Notes: generated by a model from the sequence alone, not told the origin. 64,000 bases of DNA from Brasilonema sennae CENA114 (GCF_006968745.1 NZ_CP030118.1:3732674-3796673); one strand, 5' to 3'. Positions 8,121-17,581 are shown, numbered from the stretch's first letter. Made by a program: numbers and translations.

Positions 8121-9704
8121 GCTTAATATAATTAATCTTTTCTTGCTTGATATAACAATAATAATACTACCATTGCTCCAATAGTCAGAGCTTTTTTCCT
8201 GACTTAATATTTTGGTAAATCCCAAACTTTTTTCATAGCTACGATGAGTTTATCCCATAAAATTCTACATTTTAAAAAATCAAGTTCTATAAGATAAAAC
8301 CGAACAATCATAAGGTTTATGGAGAATTGGAGTGATACCTGTGGAGTGTTAAAACAAGGGTATGAGTCAATTAACGAAAGCAGATAGCCAGTGAAGAACG
8401 CTCTTCATTCTTCGTTAGTTGATAACTTCTGTATTCACCCAGTAGTGCTGAGCGTATAGTTCTACTGAATAAATTAAAATGATTGTCATCCTTTTGTGAG
8501 TATGCAAAGTGCACAGTAAAATTGTGATTAGGGTCACAGCATGATATTTGATATCCTTGATATAAATAATTTAACTAACAGTTATTCTCAGCAAATTTAA
8601 AAGAATCATAACAACTTTCAACACTAATTTATACATTTTTATGTAAAAAATTATAATAACTAAGTTAATAAGCTGTTACGCCTACAACTTGGAAATTTAT
8701 TACTCCCATCAAGAGTGTAAGATTACCAATATAATTTCTTCTCCCTTGCTCTGGTGCACGCCTTACGGCAATCTACCCTACGGGAATGCCTAGCGGTGAA
8801 CGGGGATCGAAAAGGGTAATTCGGGGAGTCAACATTTAAAAGCACAGATGCTCAACTTCCGCTTTTAAGTTAGCCAGTGTTTGACTAGGGTTTTCCGGCA
8901 AAGACGTGCAGCTTAGTCCACTGATGTTAATTAAACAAAGAGTACTTGTTCGTATCTTTTCCACAAGAGGCTGCTTTAAAAACCTTTGGGGTCAACCGCT
9001 GCCTAAGCCATAGGTTAGTGGTAATGGTTAAAAGAACTCAAGACTGTTGACTTAAAGCAGAATAGTACAAAATGTACACGCATCTGCTTAGTATACTTTT
9101 CAAAAAGTTTATCAAAGCAAACCAAATAAAACAATAGTAACTATACTTAAAACTGCCATGAATCAACTATAGACTCTTTAAATTACAGAACTAATTTCTG
9201 TTTTCTGCCAATCTTCAAGCTGTAGAGCACTTTAACATAACTCATATACGGATATTCTGTAGACATTTAGAACAAGGAAGGCATTGTCCAGAGAGCCCAA
9301 AGTCTGTAAAATCTAATGTCCGGAAAGTTTATATAAACTTCAAACTTACTTCATAAATCATCTTTGATAATATGGCTTTTTCACTCAATACTAATAGTGA
9401 AAACACTTAAGTATCATTCAAAATTGTGAAATTTCATTTATGAAAATAATTCCAAAAAGTCTTTTTTTCAAAAAAAAAGGTCAATAAGGGGAAAATTGGC
9501 TATCGTCTCATATTTCTACAAAAAAATATTTATCAATTTAATTATTTTGATTCATAATTTTTTTCATAGATTCTTTTTAAAGATTTATAGGGACTTTATC
9601 TAAATCTGGAAACAATGTCTGAATAATTGTATATAGGTGCAGCTCAAGAAATAAACATATCCTCTGACCAAAAGTTTTCTTACAATAACTTATATGTAAA
9701 GAAC
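8121..9704. other. long AT-rich stretch without genes
   Basis: Nearly 1.6 kb with no open frame of note on either strand. Visible features: a small hairpin around 8390-8405 inside a wider inverted repeat (CAATTAACGAA/TTCGTTAGTTGA), a GC-richer patch at about 8750-8830 resembling the dispersed CTACGGGAATGCCTAGCG repeats, and A/T tracts near 9450-9480. The rest shows nothing I recognise. It may contain a decayed gene or the long leader of the secreted-protein operon downstream. Confidence 0.5.
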
Positions 9705-10340
9705 ATGAATATAATTTCTCGTTTACTTACTACATTTAGTCTTTCTATATCTGCGCTTGCTGTTGTACCTTGCTTTGCAATAGCGCAACAGACTCCAACA
9801 GTTCCGGAACAACAAATGACGCAGAGAATTTGCTCTTCCGATGCCGTTGAAGATTTGTTACCTCCGGCAGTCAGTCAAGAAAGTCCTTCTCCACTTTCTT
9901 ACTTGGGGCAGCAAGGTTTTACACAAAATTCAGATGGTTCTTGGACTTGTTATGTTAGTGATTCTAGGAAGCAAGGACGTTACTATACCCTTTTTAAAGT
10001 TCAACAAGTCAATGGAAACCTTGTAGCCAGTTCTTTTCTAGATGGGGGTATTCTCCCGGAAGGCCAAAACAACCGCAGCTTAGACTTCTTCATGATGCTT
10101 ATAGAAAAGCATACAAAGGCAAGTCAAGGGAACCGTGAAAGTATACGCAGATATCTAGATACCTTCTTTTCTTTTGTGAAACAAGGAAAAGTACAACTCT
10201 CTAATCGTGGTTACCTCTTTGATCAACCAAGCGGTGGAGTTGTTATGTACCACTCTGTTACAGGCGGAAAACTCAAGGGAGCAGCAATCACCATTAATAT
10301 CCGCTCACCTGAGAATTTATCTTCCTCTCCTGTCTCATAA
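9705..10340 (+). CDS. secreted protein of unknown function, first gene of PEP-CTERM cassette
   Basis: 211 residues from the ATG at 9705. The first 27 residues form a clear Sec signal peptide (short basic start, hydrophobic core, FAIA before QQ). The mature part has no motif I know; it is rich in Gln, Ser and aromatic residues and has a possible beta-sheet stretch (GSWTCYVSD). An upstream TTG at 9627 would extend the frame but bury the signal peptide, so 9705 is preferred. It ends 35 bases before a PEP-CTERM protein gene on the same strand, so the two are probably cotranscribed. Confidence 0.7.
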   Translation: MNIISRLLTTFSLSISALAVVPCFAIAQQTPTVPEQQMTQRICSSDAVEDLLPPAVSQESPSPLSYLGQQGFTQNSDGSWTCYVSDSRKQGRYYTLFKVQQVNGNLVASSFLDGGILPEGQNNRSLDFFMMLIEKHTKASQGNRESIRRYLDTFFSFVKQGKVQLSNRGYLFDQPSGGVVMYHSVTGGKLKGAAITINIRSPENLSSSPVS

Positions 10341-10375
10341 GCTGCATAAAAAATTAGTTGTTGGAGGTAAATCCC

Positions 10376-11656
10376 TTGAAGTCAAAAGTTAAAACAGTCG
10401 CCGTCACTTTATCATCCATAGCAACTGTAGTTAATACATCTCAATCTGCTTCTGCTCAGTTGAAAGTTGGAAACTATGGTGTTCAACCAGGACTTGAGCA
10501 AAACTATCTCCAATACCAGATATCGGGCAGAGATTTGACCCAAATGCGAGGTATTCCTGGATGTAGTGTAGGATTTGGTGCCGCTTGTAATAAAGCAGGA
10601 GCAGTGTTTCAGAAGTTAGTTGAGTCAAATGGTGGACCAACCCATGAACAGTTGCTGATGCAAGCAGCTGGCGGGGAACAAAACTACCAGAATTTTGCGA
10701 AATTTTACGCAAATGACCCTAATCTGACTCAGATACCTTACGCCTCATTCTGGCAGAACGACAATCCCAGTATCGTGGACGGGTATCGCTATCTTCTTGG
10801 GCAAACAGTCAATCAAAGTTCCCAAGAAGGTTTGGGAGAAGTTACCAAAAACTTTTACTGGGCACCTGAAGGAAGTGGAAACTCACTTGACCCCCGTAAT
10901 GGCTTACTGGATTTTAAATACTCTTATGGACGTCGCTTGCTTGAGGAGGTGGCAAAAATTCCCGATGCACAGCAGCAGATTCAAGCTTTGGGTTTAGCGC
11001 CAGAACTCACCAAATTTTACTCGGAAAAACTTTCCAGTTCGATGCGTGTGTTGAAATCTGGAAATGAGGAGTCTCTTAAACAGACAATTCTCAAAGACCT
11101 CTCAATGCCGTATTCACCAGATGGGGCAGAACTTGGACGTCCAAATCTTGGCATTCCTCCAATTAGTTCGTTGAGTGAAGATACTCTGGCTGGAGATGTC
11201 GTTTCCTGGGACACTCCAGTAGCGCTAGATCCAGAAGCCATGAACCTTGAGGTTCCTCCCAGCCTTGCAGAAGTTGCTTTATTCCCCCAAGAAGGAGCAA
11301 GTTCTTTTCCAACTGAATGGCTTGCGCTGCTTCCTCTGTTAGCCTTACTTCTTCTTGCCTTTGGTGGTGGTGGAGATAGTTCTTCTGGTCAGAATAACGG
11401 ATCAAATCTCGTCTCAAGTGCACCTCCAGTTGGTTCTTCTGGAGGTGGTTCTCTTCCTTCTGGCGGTGGTGGTGGTTCTGGTGGTAACAACCAAATCATT
11501 GAAGTACCGCCCAATCATGGTGTAACTCCCCCGGGACTGGAAGTGAAGAAGGTACCAGAACCAACAACAATAACGCCGCTTGTGTTGTTGATCATTGTAC
11601 TTTACGTACTTAATCACAAGCAGTGGCGCATACAAACTAGAACACCGATTCAGTAA
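10376..11656 (+). CDS. PEP-CTERM exosortase-substrate protein
   Basis: 426 residues from a TTG at 10376, chosen because GGAGGT lies seven bases upstream. A signal peptide ends near residue 27 (SASA-QLK). The C-terminus from residue 393 is VPEPTT, a hydrophobic helix and a basic tail (NHKQWRIQTR), the PEP-CTERM signal cut by exosortase for surface or extracellular matrix attachment. The large middle domain (with cysteines in GCSVGFGAAC) is unknown. Residues about 315-333 form a second hydrophobic helix (WLALLPLLALLLLAF), followed by a Gly/Ser-rich linker. No exosortase gene lies in the window. Confidence 0.85.
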   Translation: MKSKVKTVAVTLSSIATVVNTSQSASAQLKVGNYGVQPGLEQNYLQYQISGRDLTQMRGIPGCSVGFGAACNKAGAVFQKLVESNGGPTHEQLLMQAAGGEQNYQNFAKFYANDPNLTQIPYASFWQNDNPSIVDGYRYLLGQTVNQSSQEGLGEVTKNFYWAPEGSGNSLDPRNGLLDFKYSYGRRLLEEVAKIPDAQQQIQALGLAPELTKFYSEKLSSSMRVLKSGNEESLKQTILKDLSMPYSPDGAELGRPNLGIPPISSLSEDTLAGDVVSWDTPVALDPEAMNLEVPPSLAEVALFPQEGASSFPTEWLALLPLLALLLLAFGGGGDSSSGQNNGSNLVSSAPPVGSSGGGSLPSGGGGGSGGNNQIIEVPPNHGVTPPGLEVKKVPEPTTITPLVLLIIVLYVLNHKQWRIQTRTPIQ

Positions 11657-11775
11657 TCGGAACGATGACGAAAAAACTAGGTTTAGTTCGGTTACAACAA
11701 TAAATGTTTGGTTGTAAAAGACATTAAAACAGGGTTAATTAGTCTTGTTTTTTACCTAATGAATCGGTGTTCTAG
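11637..11775. repeat. element bounded by a perfect 16-bp inverted repeat
   Basis: Bases 11637-11652 are the exact reverse complement of 11760-11775, with about 107 bases between. The left arm encodes the last codons of the PEP-CTERM gene, so the stop at 11654-11656 lies inside the element. This looks like a small MITE or large terminator structure. Confidence 0.6.
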
Positions 11776-11821
11776 AGGTTAAATTCTTTGTTTGTGTATT
11801 CAGATGAGTCGGGGTGTAGAA

Positions 11822-11862
11822 AACGCTCGCATTCTTGTATTTGCTTAAAGAATGCGAGCGTT
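11822..11862. terminator. strong hairpin between convergent genes, likely terminator
   Basis: A perfect 15-bp stem (11822-11836 with 11848-11862) around an 11-base loop, followed on the plus strand by TTTTGAAATTTTT. It stands between two genes that face each other and is well placed to stop transcription from the PEP-CTERM cassette. Confidence 0.65.
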
Positions 11863-11946
11863 CGTTTTGAAATTTTTGCTAGGTAGATACTGACGTCAGG
11901 TTATGAACAACAAAAGTTCTTACTGAGGTTTGTTATTTGTATTTGA

Positions 11947-12405
11947 TCAAGGTTTTGCTGGAGCAACTTTTGCATTCACCTTCACACTTTTGACACCTTT
12001 AATTTCTTGTGCCAAAGTGGGAATTTTATTGAGTTGTTCTTGTGTAGGAACTGTTCCAGCCACTGTTACAGCACCCTCTTTAGCATCAACTGTTAACTGA
12101 CTGGCTGGTAAATTCGCCTCTAACTTGCCGCGAACTTCGCTTTTTAAATCATTATCACTTCTTTTGGCATCACCACCAGTCGCGTTATTACGTTGTTCGC
12201 GTGCTCTAATATCAGACTCTATTTGGTCTTTACGAACTTGACCCGTAGCGTCTTCTTGAGTTTTCTGAGCAGTGTCTTGCGTTGGAGCATTAACATTTTC
12301 ATTTGTCCCTGAGGGAGCATCTGCACTTGTTTTTGAAGGGGTTTCGCAACCAAACGCACCAACAGCTATGACACCGCTAATGATCAATGGAATAAACTTG
12401 TTCAT
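11947..12405 (-). CDS. BON-domain lipoprotein
   Basis: 152 residues from the ATG at 12405, preceded by GGAG. The signal peptide ends in VGAFGC, a lipobox with Cys20, so the mature protein should be lipid-anchored. A low-complexity Thr/Asp/Asn-rich linker follows, and a BON domain takes up the C-terminal 70 residues (SEVRGKLEANLPASQLTVDAKEGAVTVAGTV, with the conserved GxVxLxG pattern). BON domains attach to membranes and often serve osmotic or envelope stress responses. It lies beside a glycine-zipper stress protein on the same strand, which supports that role by context. Confidence 0.85.
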   Translation of the reverse strand: MNKFIPLIISGVIAVGAFGCETPSKTSADAPSGTNENVNAPTQDTAQKTQEDATGQVRKDQIESDIRAREQRNNATGGDAKRSDNDLKSEVRGKLEANLPASQLTVDAKEGAVTVAGTVPTQEQLNKIPTLAQEIKGVKSVKVNAKVAPAKP

Positions 12406-12706
12406 TTTCTGTCTCCTACTGAAATTTTCAAAAAATTCATGAACACAAGTAGCTATTAACAGCAAACAGTTACCCTTTGATCTAAAACACGGAGACAAGA
12501 AAAAATCACTGACTTATGCAAAAAACATTTGTATTGGTTAAGTGTCTCCTGAATGGATACATTTAAACAAATATTTCTTGAAATCTCCAGACTTGAATTA
12601 AGGGAATTTACTGATAACTGAGTGCTGTTAATTTGTGTGTGAGGTTCAGGAGCGAATCTTTGCAAGCGCACACCAAAGCAGTTTTTTGATGATAACTTAT
12701 GAATTA

Positions 12707-13375
12707 CTAAACAGTTGTATCCCGATTGTCAACAATTGTTACCGAAGGCTGATTATTCACAGCGCCTGTTACTGGAGGCTGATTATTCACAACGCCGCCA
12801 GAGTAATCTGTGTAAGTATCTACAACACCAGGTGGATTATAAATACCAAACTCTTGAATACCTTGGTTTGTCAAAACAGTTTCGGCACCACGAATTTCCT
12901 CATCTGTCCCGTCTACTATCACCAAATAATCACCACGGGATACTCGTTCATTGTATACTCTGGCTCGTTCTTCAGGAATTCCCAAACCAACGAGTGCACC
13001 CAATAGCCCACCAGCCGCTGCACCAATTCCCGCACCTGCTGCTGTTGTCGCCAGAGCTGTGGCGATTTCACCTGCGAGTAATATAGGACCAACACCAGGA
13101 ATTGCCAAAGTTCCCAAGCCTACAAGTAAACCGGTAATGCCTCCGACTGTTGCACCTGTTACTGCGCCAGCAGCAGCTCCTTCATCAGCTTTGTTACCAA
13201 CATGTTCTTGCGTTTCGACACCAGCAATATCACCGGTACGATCAGCATCTTTGGCAATGATAGAAACCTTATTCATTGGAAAACCAGCGTCTCTGAGTTC
13301 GGTAAGTGCATACTCAGCTTCACGACGGCTAGAAAAAACGCCGACTGCACGCTTATTATCTTTACCTAAAGCCAT
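12707..13375 (-). CDS. general stress protein (YflT/DUF1269-like) with glycine zipper
   Basis: 222 residues. The N-terminus (RAVGVFSSRREAEYALTELRDAGFPMNKVSIIAKD) is the heat-induced stress protein YflT-type domain. Residues about 65-135 are a long Gly/Ala-rich glycine zipper that can insert into membranes (AAAGAVTGATVGGITGLLVGLG). The tail holds two copies of a VNNQPxVT unit encoded by near-identical DNA. Proteins of this type are induced by stress in cyanobacteria; the molecular role is not known. A purine-rich GGAGTG lies before the ATG. It reads toward the BON lipoprotein gene about 300 bases away. Confidence 0.8.
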   Translation of the reverse strand: MALGKDNKRAVGVFSSRREAEYALTELRDAGFPMNKVSIIAKDADRTGDIAGVETQEHVGNKADEGAAAGAVTGATVGGITGLLVGLGTLAIPGVGPILLAGEIATALATTAAGAGIGAAAGGLLGALVGLGIPEERARVYNERVSRGDYLVIVDGTDEEIRGAETVLTNQGIQEFGIYNPPGVVDTYTDYSGGVVNNQPPVTGAVNNQPSVTIVDNRDTTV

Positions 13376-13711
13376 TTCACTCCTCCATTAAATAGCTAAA
13401 AAAAGCACACAAATATATAGCTTTTGCTTTGCTTCGTGCTTATATTACAGTTTTGCCTTGCTTTGTTCCAACTTGCATCATCCGCAAGTTAAGCTAGCTA
13501 TCTATCAATGGATTGGTTATTTCCCAAATAGAAATTTGGAAAAATCATAACCTGATTTCACATCTTTGGTTTTTACAAGGGGAAATTGCGCTTGTATTGT
13601 TCGGTTATACTACTTTCATTAACAAACAAATACTTATAACCTCATAAATAATAGTAGTAGATGCCTGCCTAAGACACTGTCGGTCGGTCTTTATTCAGGG
13701 GGTAAAAACTT
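13376..13711. other. divergent promoter region
   Basis: About 335 bases between the stress-protein gene and the kinase gene that face away from each other. AT-rich; must hold both promoters. No clear operator or repeat was recognised. Confidence 0.4.
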
Positions 13712-15187
13712 GTGTACAAATGGATCTTGCCAAGTCTAAGCGAAGTCTTAGCAAATAGTCAATCAACAGTGCCTGTGTGTTCATCAGCCAAAGCACAACA
13801 GCAGTGGCGCGTCAGCGTAGCAGCCATAGAACAACTCTTATTAAAAATTTTAGCAACCGCTTCACCTCAAGAAGCTGCACAAGGATTAGTTTTAGCCGCT
13901 CCAGCACCTGTTTTCAGCGATTCAAGACTGGCTGGAAACTTGCAAACTGTCAGTTTTACGGCAAAGCCATTTAACCCCTTGGCACTCATGCCATTTCAAA
14001 TGCCTCCTGATGTGGTTGTAGCAGATGCATTTGCTCCTGGTGAGTCGGTTTTACCTGTATTATCAACAGATCCATTGGCAAGGGAGCAGTTTTGTTTGGT
14101 TTTCACCGAGCAATTCAGATTAGTGTTGGTTTTAGCAGAAGACATCGATGGTAATAAGACTTTTTCATTTTCTTTTGAGCCAGAGGTGGTTGAGTTAGCA
14201 TGGCGATCGCTGGGAGCAAGAGTTGTAGTCAGCAATCCGGATCTGTTTGCCGATTTACAACAGTTAGTACATAAATATTCGACCGTCGCTCCGGATTACC
14301 GCCTAGTGATGGAGTTTAGTCGTTTATTGTTAACACAATTTCCAGAACAAGAAGAAAACACAGAAATAGCAAAAAGCGCTGATGTCGGGACGTCGGTACG
14401 TTCAGAGTTTGCACAAAGCCTCCCAGCCTCGCCACATTTGTCTTTGGGTGCGTCATCACAAGCGCATACTCGTCCTGATGTAGAACTACTGCAGGCTTTT
14501 GCTCACGAAGTTCGCACTCCTTTGACAACGATTCGCACTATCACTCGTTTACTTCTCAAACAGCGTGAGTTACCTGCAAATGTGATCAAACGTTTGCAGC
14601 TTATTGATCATGAATGCACCGAGCAAATTGATCGTATGGAGTTGCTCTTTAGAGCTGCAGAACTACAAACATCTGCTACTGTAAAATCTACAAATACTCA
14701 ACTCACTGCAATGTCTCTGGAGCAAGTGTTGCAGCAGAGTATTCCCCGTTGGGAACAAGCAGCCAATCGACGAAACTTAACTATAGATGTTATTTTACCT
14801 CAGCACTTACCAACTGTGGTAAGTAATCCTGCTATGTTAGATCGGGTTCTCACGGGTTTGATGGAGAATTTTACCCGTAGTTTACCGGCTGGTAGCCATA
14901 TTCAAGTACAGGCTATTCCGGCTGGGGATCAACTTAAGTTACAATTATTACCCTTAACTCAGGCGGGAGAGAATGGAAAGGTGTCATGCTCTCCATGCAC
15001 ACCACCTATTCGTAAAGCCTTGGGTCAACTGCTAATGTTTCAACCAGAAACAGGTACGATAAGTTTGAATCTTAACGCAACCAAGCATTTATTTCAAGCG
15101 ATTGGGGGTAAACTTATTGTTCGCGATCGCCCACGTCATGGAGAAGTGCTAACGATTTTTCTTCCTTTGGAAGTCACCAGTCAGTGA
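13712..15187 (+). CDS. sensor histidine kinase with degenerate ATPase domain
   Basis: 491 residues, GTG start. The first 230 residues are an unrecognised cytoplasmic sensor region without membrane segments. A HisKA dimerisation domain follows with His265 in AFAHEVRTPLTTI. The C-terminal HATPase part keeps the N-box shape (LDRVLTGLMENFTRSLP), but the DxGxG G1 box and the G2 box that bind ATP are not seen; residues there read LKLQLLPLTQAGENGK. It may therefore be a pseudokinase or a scaffold that is phosphorylated by a partner. No response regulator is adjacent. Cyanobacteria have similar soluble kinases. Confidence 0.8.
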   Translation: MYKWILPSLSEVLANSQSTVPVCSSAKAQQQWRVSVAAIEQLLLKILATASPQEAAQGLVLAAPAPVFSDSRLAGNLQTVSFTAKPFNPLALMPFQMPPDVVVADAFAPGESVLPVLSTDPLAREQFCLVFTEQFRLVLVLAEDIDGNKTFSFSFEPEVVELAWRSLGARVVVSNPDLFADLQQLVHKYSTVAPDYRLVMEFSRLLLTQFPEQEENTEIAKSADVGTSVRSEFAQSLPASPHLSLGASSQAHTRPDVELLQAFAHEVRTPLTTIRTITRLLLKQRELPANVIKRLQLIDHECTEQIDRMELLFRAAELQTSATVKSTNTQLTAMSLEQVLQQSIPRWEQAANRRNLTIDVILPQHLPTVVSNPAMLDRVLTGLMENFTRSLPAGSHIQVQAIPAGDQLKLQLLPLTQAGENGKVSCSPCTPPIRKALGQLLMFQPETGTISLNLNATKHLFQAIGGKLIVRDRPRHGEVLTIFLPLEVTSQ

Positions 15188-15194
15188 AGACTAT

Positions 15195-15653
15195 CTAACG
15201 TTGTGCCTTCTTCTCAAAATACTGCTGATGCTCTTGTGTTGCTAAATAATACTCACCCGGAGGTACAATCTCGGTCACAATATTTTTATCAAATCTACCA
15301 GAATTCTGTTGCTTTGCCTTTGATCGCTTTGCGGCTTCTTCCTGTTGACTATTATGGAAAAAAATAACAGATCTGTACTGTTCCCCTCGATCTGGTCCTT
15401 GGCGATTTAGCGTGGTGGGGTCATGGATATCCCAGAATACCTCCAATAAGTCATCATAACTTACGTGTTGTGGGTCATACTCCACCTGTACTACCTCAGC
15501 ATGACCCGTTATTCTTGATAACACATCCAGATAGGAAGGGTTAGGAAAATGCCCTCCCATGTATCCAACTGAGGTAGAAACAACTCCTTTCACCTTACGA
15601 AACGCCGCCTCTACGCCCCAAAAACAACCAGCCCCAAACGTTGCCAAATTCAT
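15195..15653 (-). CDS. msrA: peptide-methionine (S)-S-oxide reductase
   Basis: 152 residues. GAGCFWGVEAAF holds the catalytic Cys10, with the family motifs GYMGGHFPNPSY, GHAEVVQVEYDP and DPTTLNRQGPDRGEQYRS. MsrA repairs oxidised methionine in proteins using thioredoxin. The usual C-terminal resolving-cysteine extension is missing, since the protein ends shortly after HQQYFEKK; short MsrAs of this kind are known. It converges with the kinase gene, with only seven bases between the stops. Confidence 0.95.
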   Translation of the reverse strand: MNLATFGAGCFWGVEAAFRKVKGVVSTSVGYMGGHFPNPSYLDVLSRITGHAEVVQVEYDPQHVSYDDLLEVFWDIHDPTTLNRQGPDRGEQYRSVIFFHNSQQEEAAKRSKAKQQNSGRFDKNIVTEIVPPGEYYLATQEHQQYFEKKAQR

Positions 15654-15837
15654 TGCTGTTATGCGCTGCTCTTTATTTACTAGAGATCATAAAATATTGC
15701 TCAGCATATAAAGGCGATCGCTTTCATAAATTATGCCTGGGTAAGGAATTAAGATTGGTAAACTAGAGGGGTCAATAGTTTGTTTGGGTTAGAAATGGCT
15801 AGCTGGAACGTAGAATGATTGGGAGTCGCTCGCAAGA

Positions 15838-16305
15838 ATGTCTAACACGCTATATGATCGCGATTTGCAACAATGGATTGAACAAACCGTTGAACAATTG
15901 CGGAATCGTGAATTTGGCTCGCTGGATATTGAGCATTTGATTGAGGAACTAGTTGATTTGGGTAAGTCGGAAAAAAATACGCTAAGAAGTAATTTGACTA
16001 TTTTATTAGCGCATTTACTCAAATTAAGGGTTTAGCATGATGTGCCTGATATGATGAAAGGAAGTTGGTATAGTTCCGTGCTTGAACATCGTCAGCGCGT
16101 TCTCAATAATTTAGCAGATACCCCTTCGCTTAAAAACTATCTGGTAGAAGCTTTGGAAAAAGCTTATCCAGATGGTCGAAAGCTGGCAATTAAGGAGGAT
16201 AAGTTGGCTAAATTTGGGGTTCGTGTACCGCAAGAGAGTGAATATTCGATGATTTGTCCTTTTTCGGTTAAGCAGATTTTAGATGAGGATTTTTACGGGG
16301 TTTAA
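15838..16305 (+). pseudogene. DUF29 family protein interrupted by an in-frame amber codon
   Basis: The whole region would encode 155 residues of a DUF29 protein, common in cyanobacteria and of unknown function. The first 65 codons (LYDRDLQQWIEQTVEQL...LLAHLLKLRV) end in a TAG at 16033-16035. The same frame then continues without loss: HDVPDMMKGSWYSSVLEHRQRVL and the C-terminal QILDEDFYGV. A Gln codon CAG stands at this place in relatives as I recall them, so a single C-to-T change explains the stop. A GTG at 16042 could restart translation. It is either a fresh pseudogene or a sequencing error. Confidence 0.8.
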
Positions 16306-16359
16306 AAACCTTATTGCATAATACTTTTGACTTCCAAGGCAGCTGTACTAGTCCCTTGG

Positions 16360-16390
16360 AATCTCACCCTGTCCTATCGGGCATCCCTCA
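16360..16390. repeat. partial copy of the CTCACCCTG...GGGCATCCCTC dispersed repeat
   Basis: CTCACCCTGTCCTATCGGGCATCCCTC differs at few bases from the left half of the elements at 37635 and 44548. The right half is replaced by other sequence. Confidence 0.55.
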
Positions 16391-16450
16391 CGCCAGGTGC
16401 TACAACGGGGCGGCACGTTATGTTCCTCCGCTTCCCCCCAAAAGCTGCGA

Positions 16451-16478
16451 AGGAGAGCCAACGCACTGGCTCTCCTTA
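16451..16478. terminator. 11-bp hairpin between convergent genes
   Basis: AAGGAGAGCCA (16451-16461) pairs perfectly with TGGCTCTCCTT (16468-16478) around six bases. It lies between the ends of the DUF29 and PRC-barrel genes. There is no long T-tract on either side, so it may be a repeat fragment rather than a true terminator. Confidence 0.4.
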
Positions 16479-16530
16479 TAAAGCAGAGGGAACATTTTAG
16501 CTTAATACCGTAGAGGAAGTGAAGTACAAA

Positions 16531-17523
16531 TTAATATCCCTCTTCTTCGTATTCTGGCTGTCTCTCTTTGACTTTTTTGGGAATATTCACTGGCTTTGGT
16601 GGCTCATCATCCCAAGCATCACGAGCTAAATCCTCGTCGTATTCGTCATAATCCTCATCGTATGGCTTTTTGTTGTAAGAACCAGAGTCATACTTTGGTT
16701 GTGCTTGATACTTGTCTTTACCTGTTGCTTCACTCCAGTTGTCTTCTTCATCTTCTTGATCGTACTGCACTGGCTCATACTGCCGTGCTTTCATCACTTG
16801 ACGCTGAGGACGTTCTTCTTCGTAGTAGTCCTCATCCCATTCTTGCGCTACAGGTTCGGGTGTACGAACGATTTTTGGCTTAGGTTGCTCTAATGGCACT
16901 CCGCTTGGCAGTTGCTTGTCTGGTGTGACTGTACGAGGAGTGTAGCTGGAGTATTCTTCGTCAGCATCGCGTTCCCACGGTGCTTTACCAATACCCAAGC
17001 GCTCTAGTAAACCAACAGTTAATTGATTCAGCCGCTCTTCAGCTCCTTCAAAAACAATCAATCTGTTCGGACCTGTGCTGACGATTTCGTCTACTGAGAA
17101 CTCGTAGGTACTCAAGAATTGATCGGGAATTTGTGGTAATCCGAAAGAAGCAATGGCAATGGAGTAAAGCTTTCCTGTTTCGGTATTAAATTTGAAACCC
17201 CGCACTTTCCCTAGGACTTCACCAGTTTCTGTAATAACTTCCCAGTTTATCAGGTTGCTGTAAGCCTCAACCTCAACGTCATCAATGACATCCTCGTTAT
17301 CCACAAGGATGACATCACCGATTTGGTTGATGCTGTTGAGATACATATAACGTGGCACCCCAGAAATAGAGATCAGGTTGTCTCGCATGCCAAGCGCCAC
17401 AACCTCTCGCTGATCTACATCAACCCAAACTTGACTCACGATTCCTAATCGCTTGCCGTTGTCACGAGTGATTACCTGGGTGTTTAAAATATCGGAACGT
17501 CTAATACTTTGTTCAGAGGTCAT
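16531..17523 (-). CDS. PRC-barrel domain protein with acidic disordered tail
   Basis: 330 residues. Two PRC-barrel domains occupy residues about 8-80 and 92-165 (DILNTQVITRDNGKRLGIVSQVWVD; INWEVITETGEVLGKVRGFKF). The second half is low-complexity, rich in Glu, Asp, Tyr and Pro, and probably disordered. PRC-barrels bind RNA or partner proteins in RimM, photosystems and archaeal division proteins. It lies 58 bases downstream of smc on the same strand, so it may be cotranscribed; a link with chromosome or division functions is only inferred from this. Confidence 0.85.
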   Translation of the reverse strand: MTSEQSIRRSDILNTQVITRDNGKRLGIVSQVWVDVDQREVVALGMRDNLISISGVPRYMYLNSINQIGDVILVDNEDVIDDVEVEAYSNLINWEVITETGEVLGKVRGFKFNTETGKLYSIAIASFGLPQIPDQFLSTYEFSVDEIVSTGPNRLIVFEGAEERLNQLTVGLLERLGIGKAPWERDADEEYSSYTPRTVTPDKQLPSGVPLEQPKPKIVRTPEPVAQEWDEDYYEEERPQRQVMKARQYEPVQYDQEDEEDNWSEATGKDKYQAQPKYDSGSYNKKPYDEDYDEYDEDLARDAWDDEPPKPVNIPKKVKERQPEYEEEGY

Positions 17524-17581
17524 CCTGTACCGAGTCCTGATCTCGAATCCGGTTTATCTATACACTATTATTAACAAAAAC

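Noticed and set aside
12635..13391. Plus-strand frames over the glycine-zipper gene
   Set aside because: Shadows of a Gly/Ala-rich coding sequence on the minus strand.
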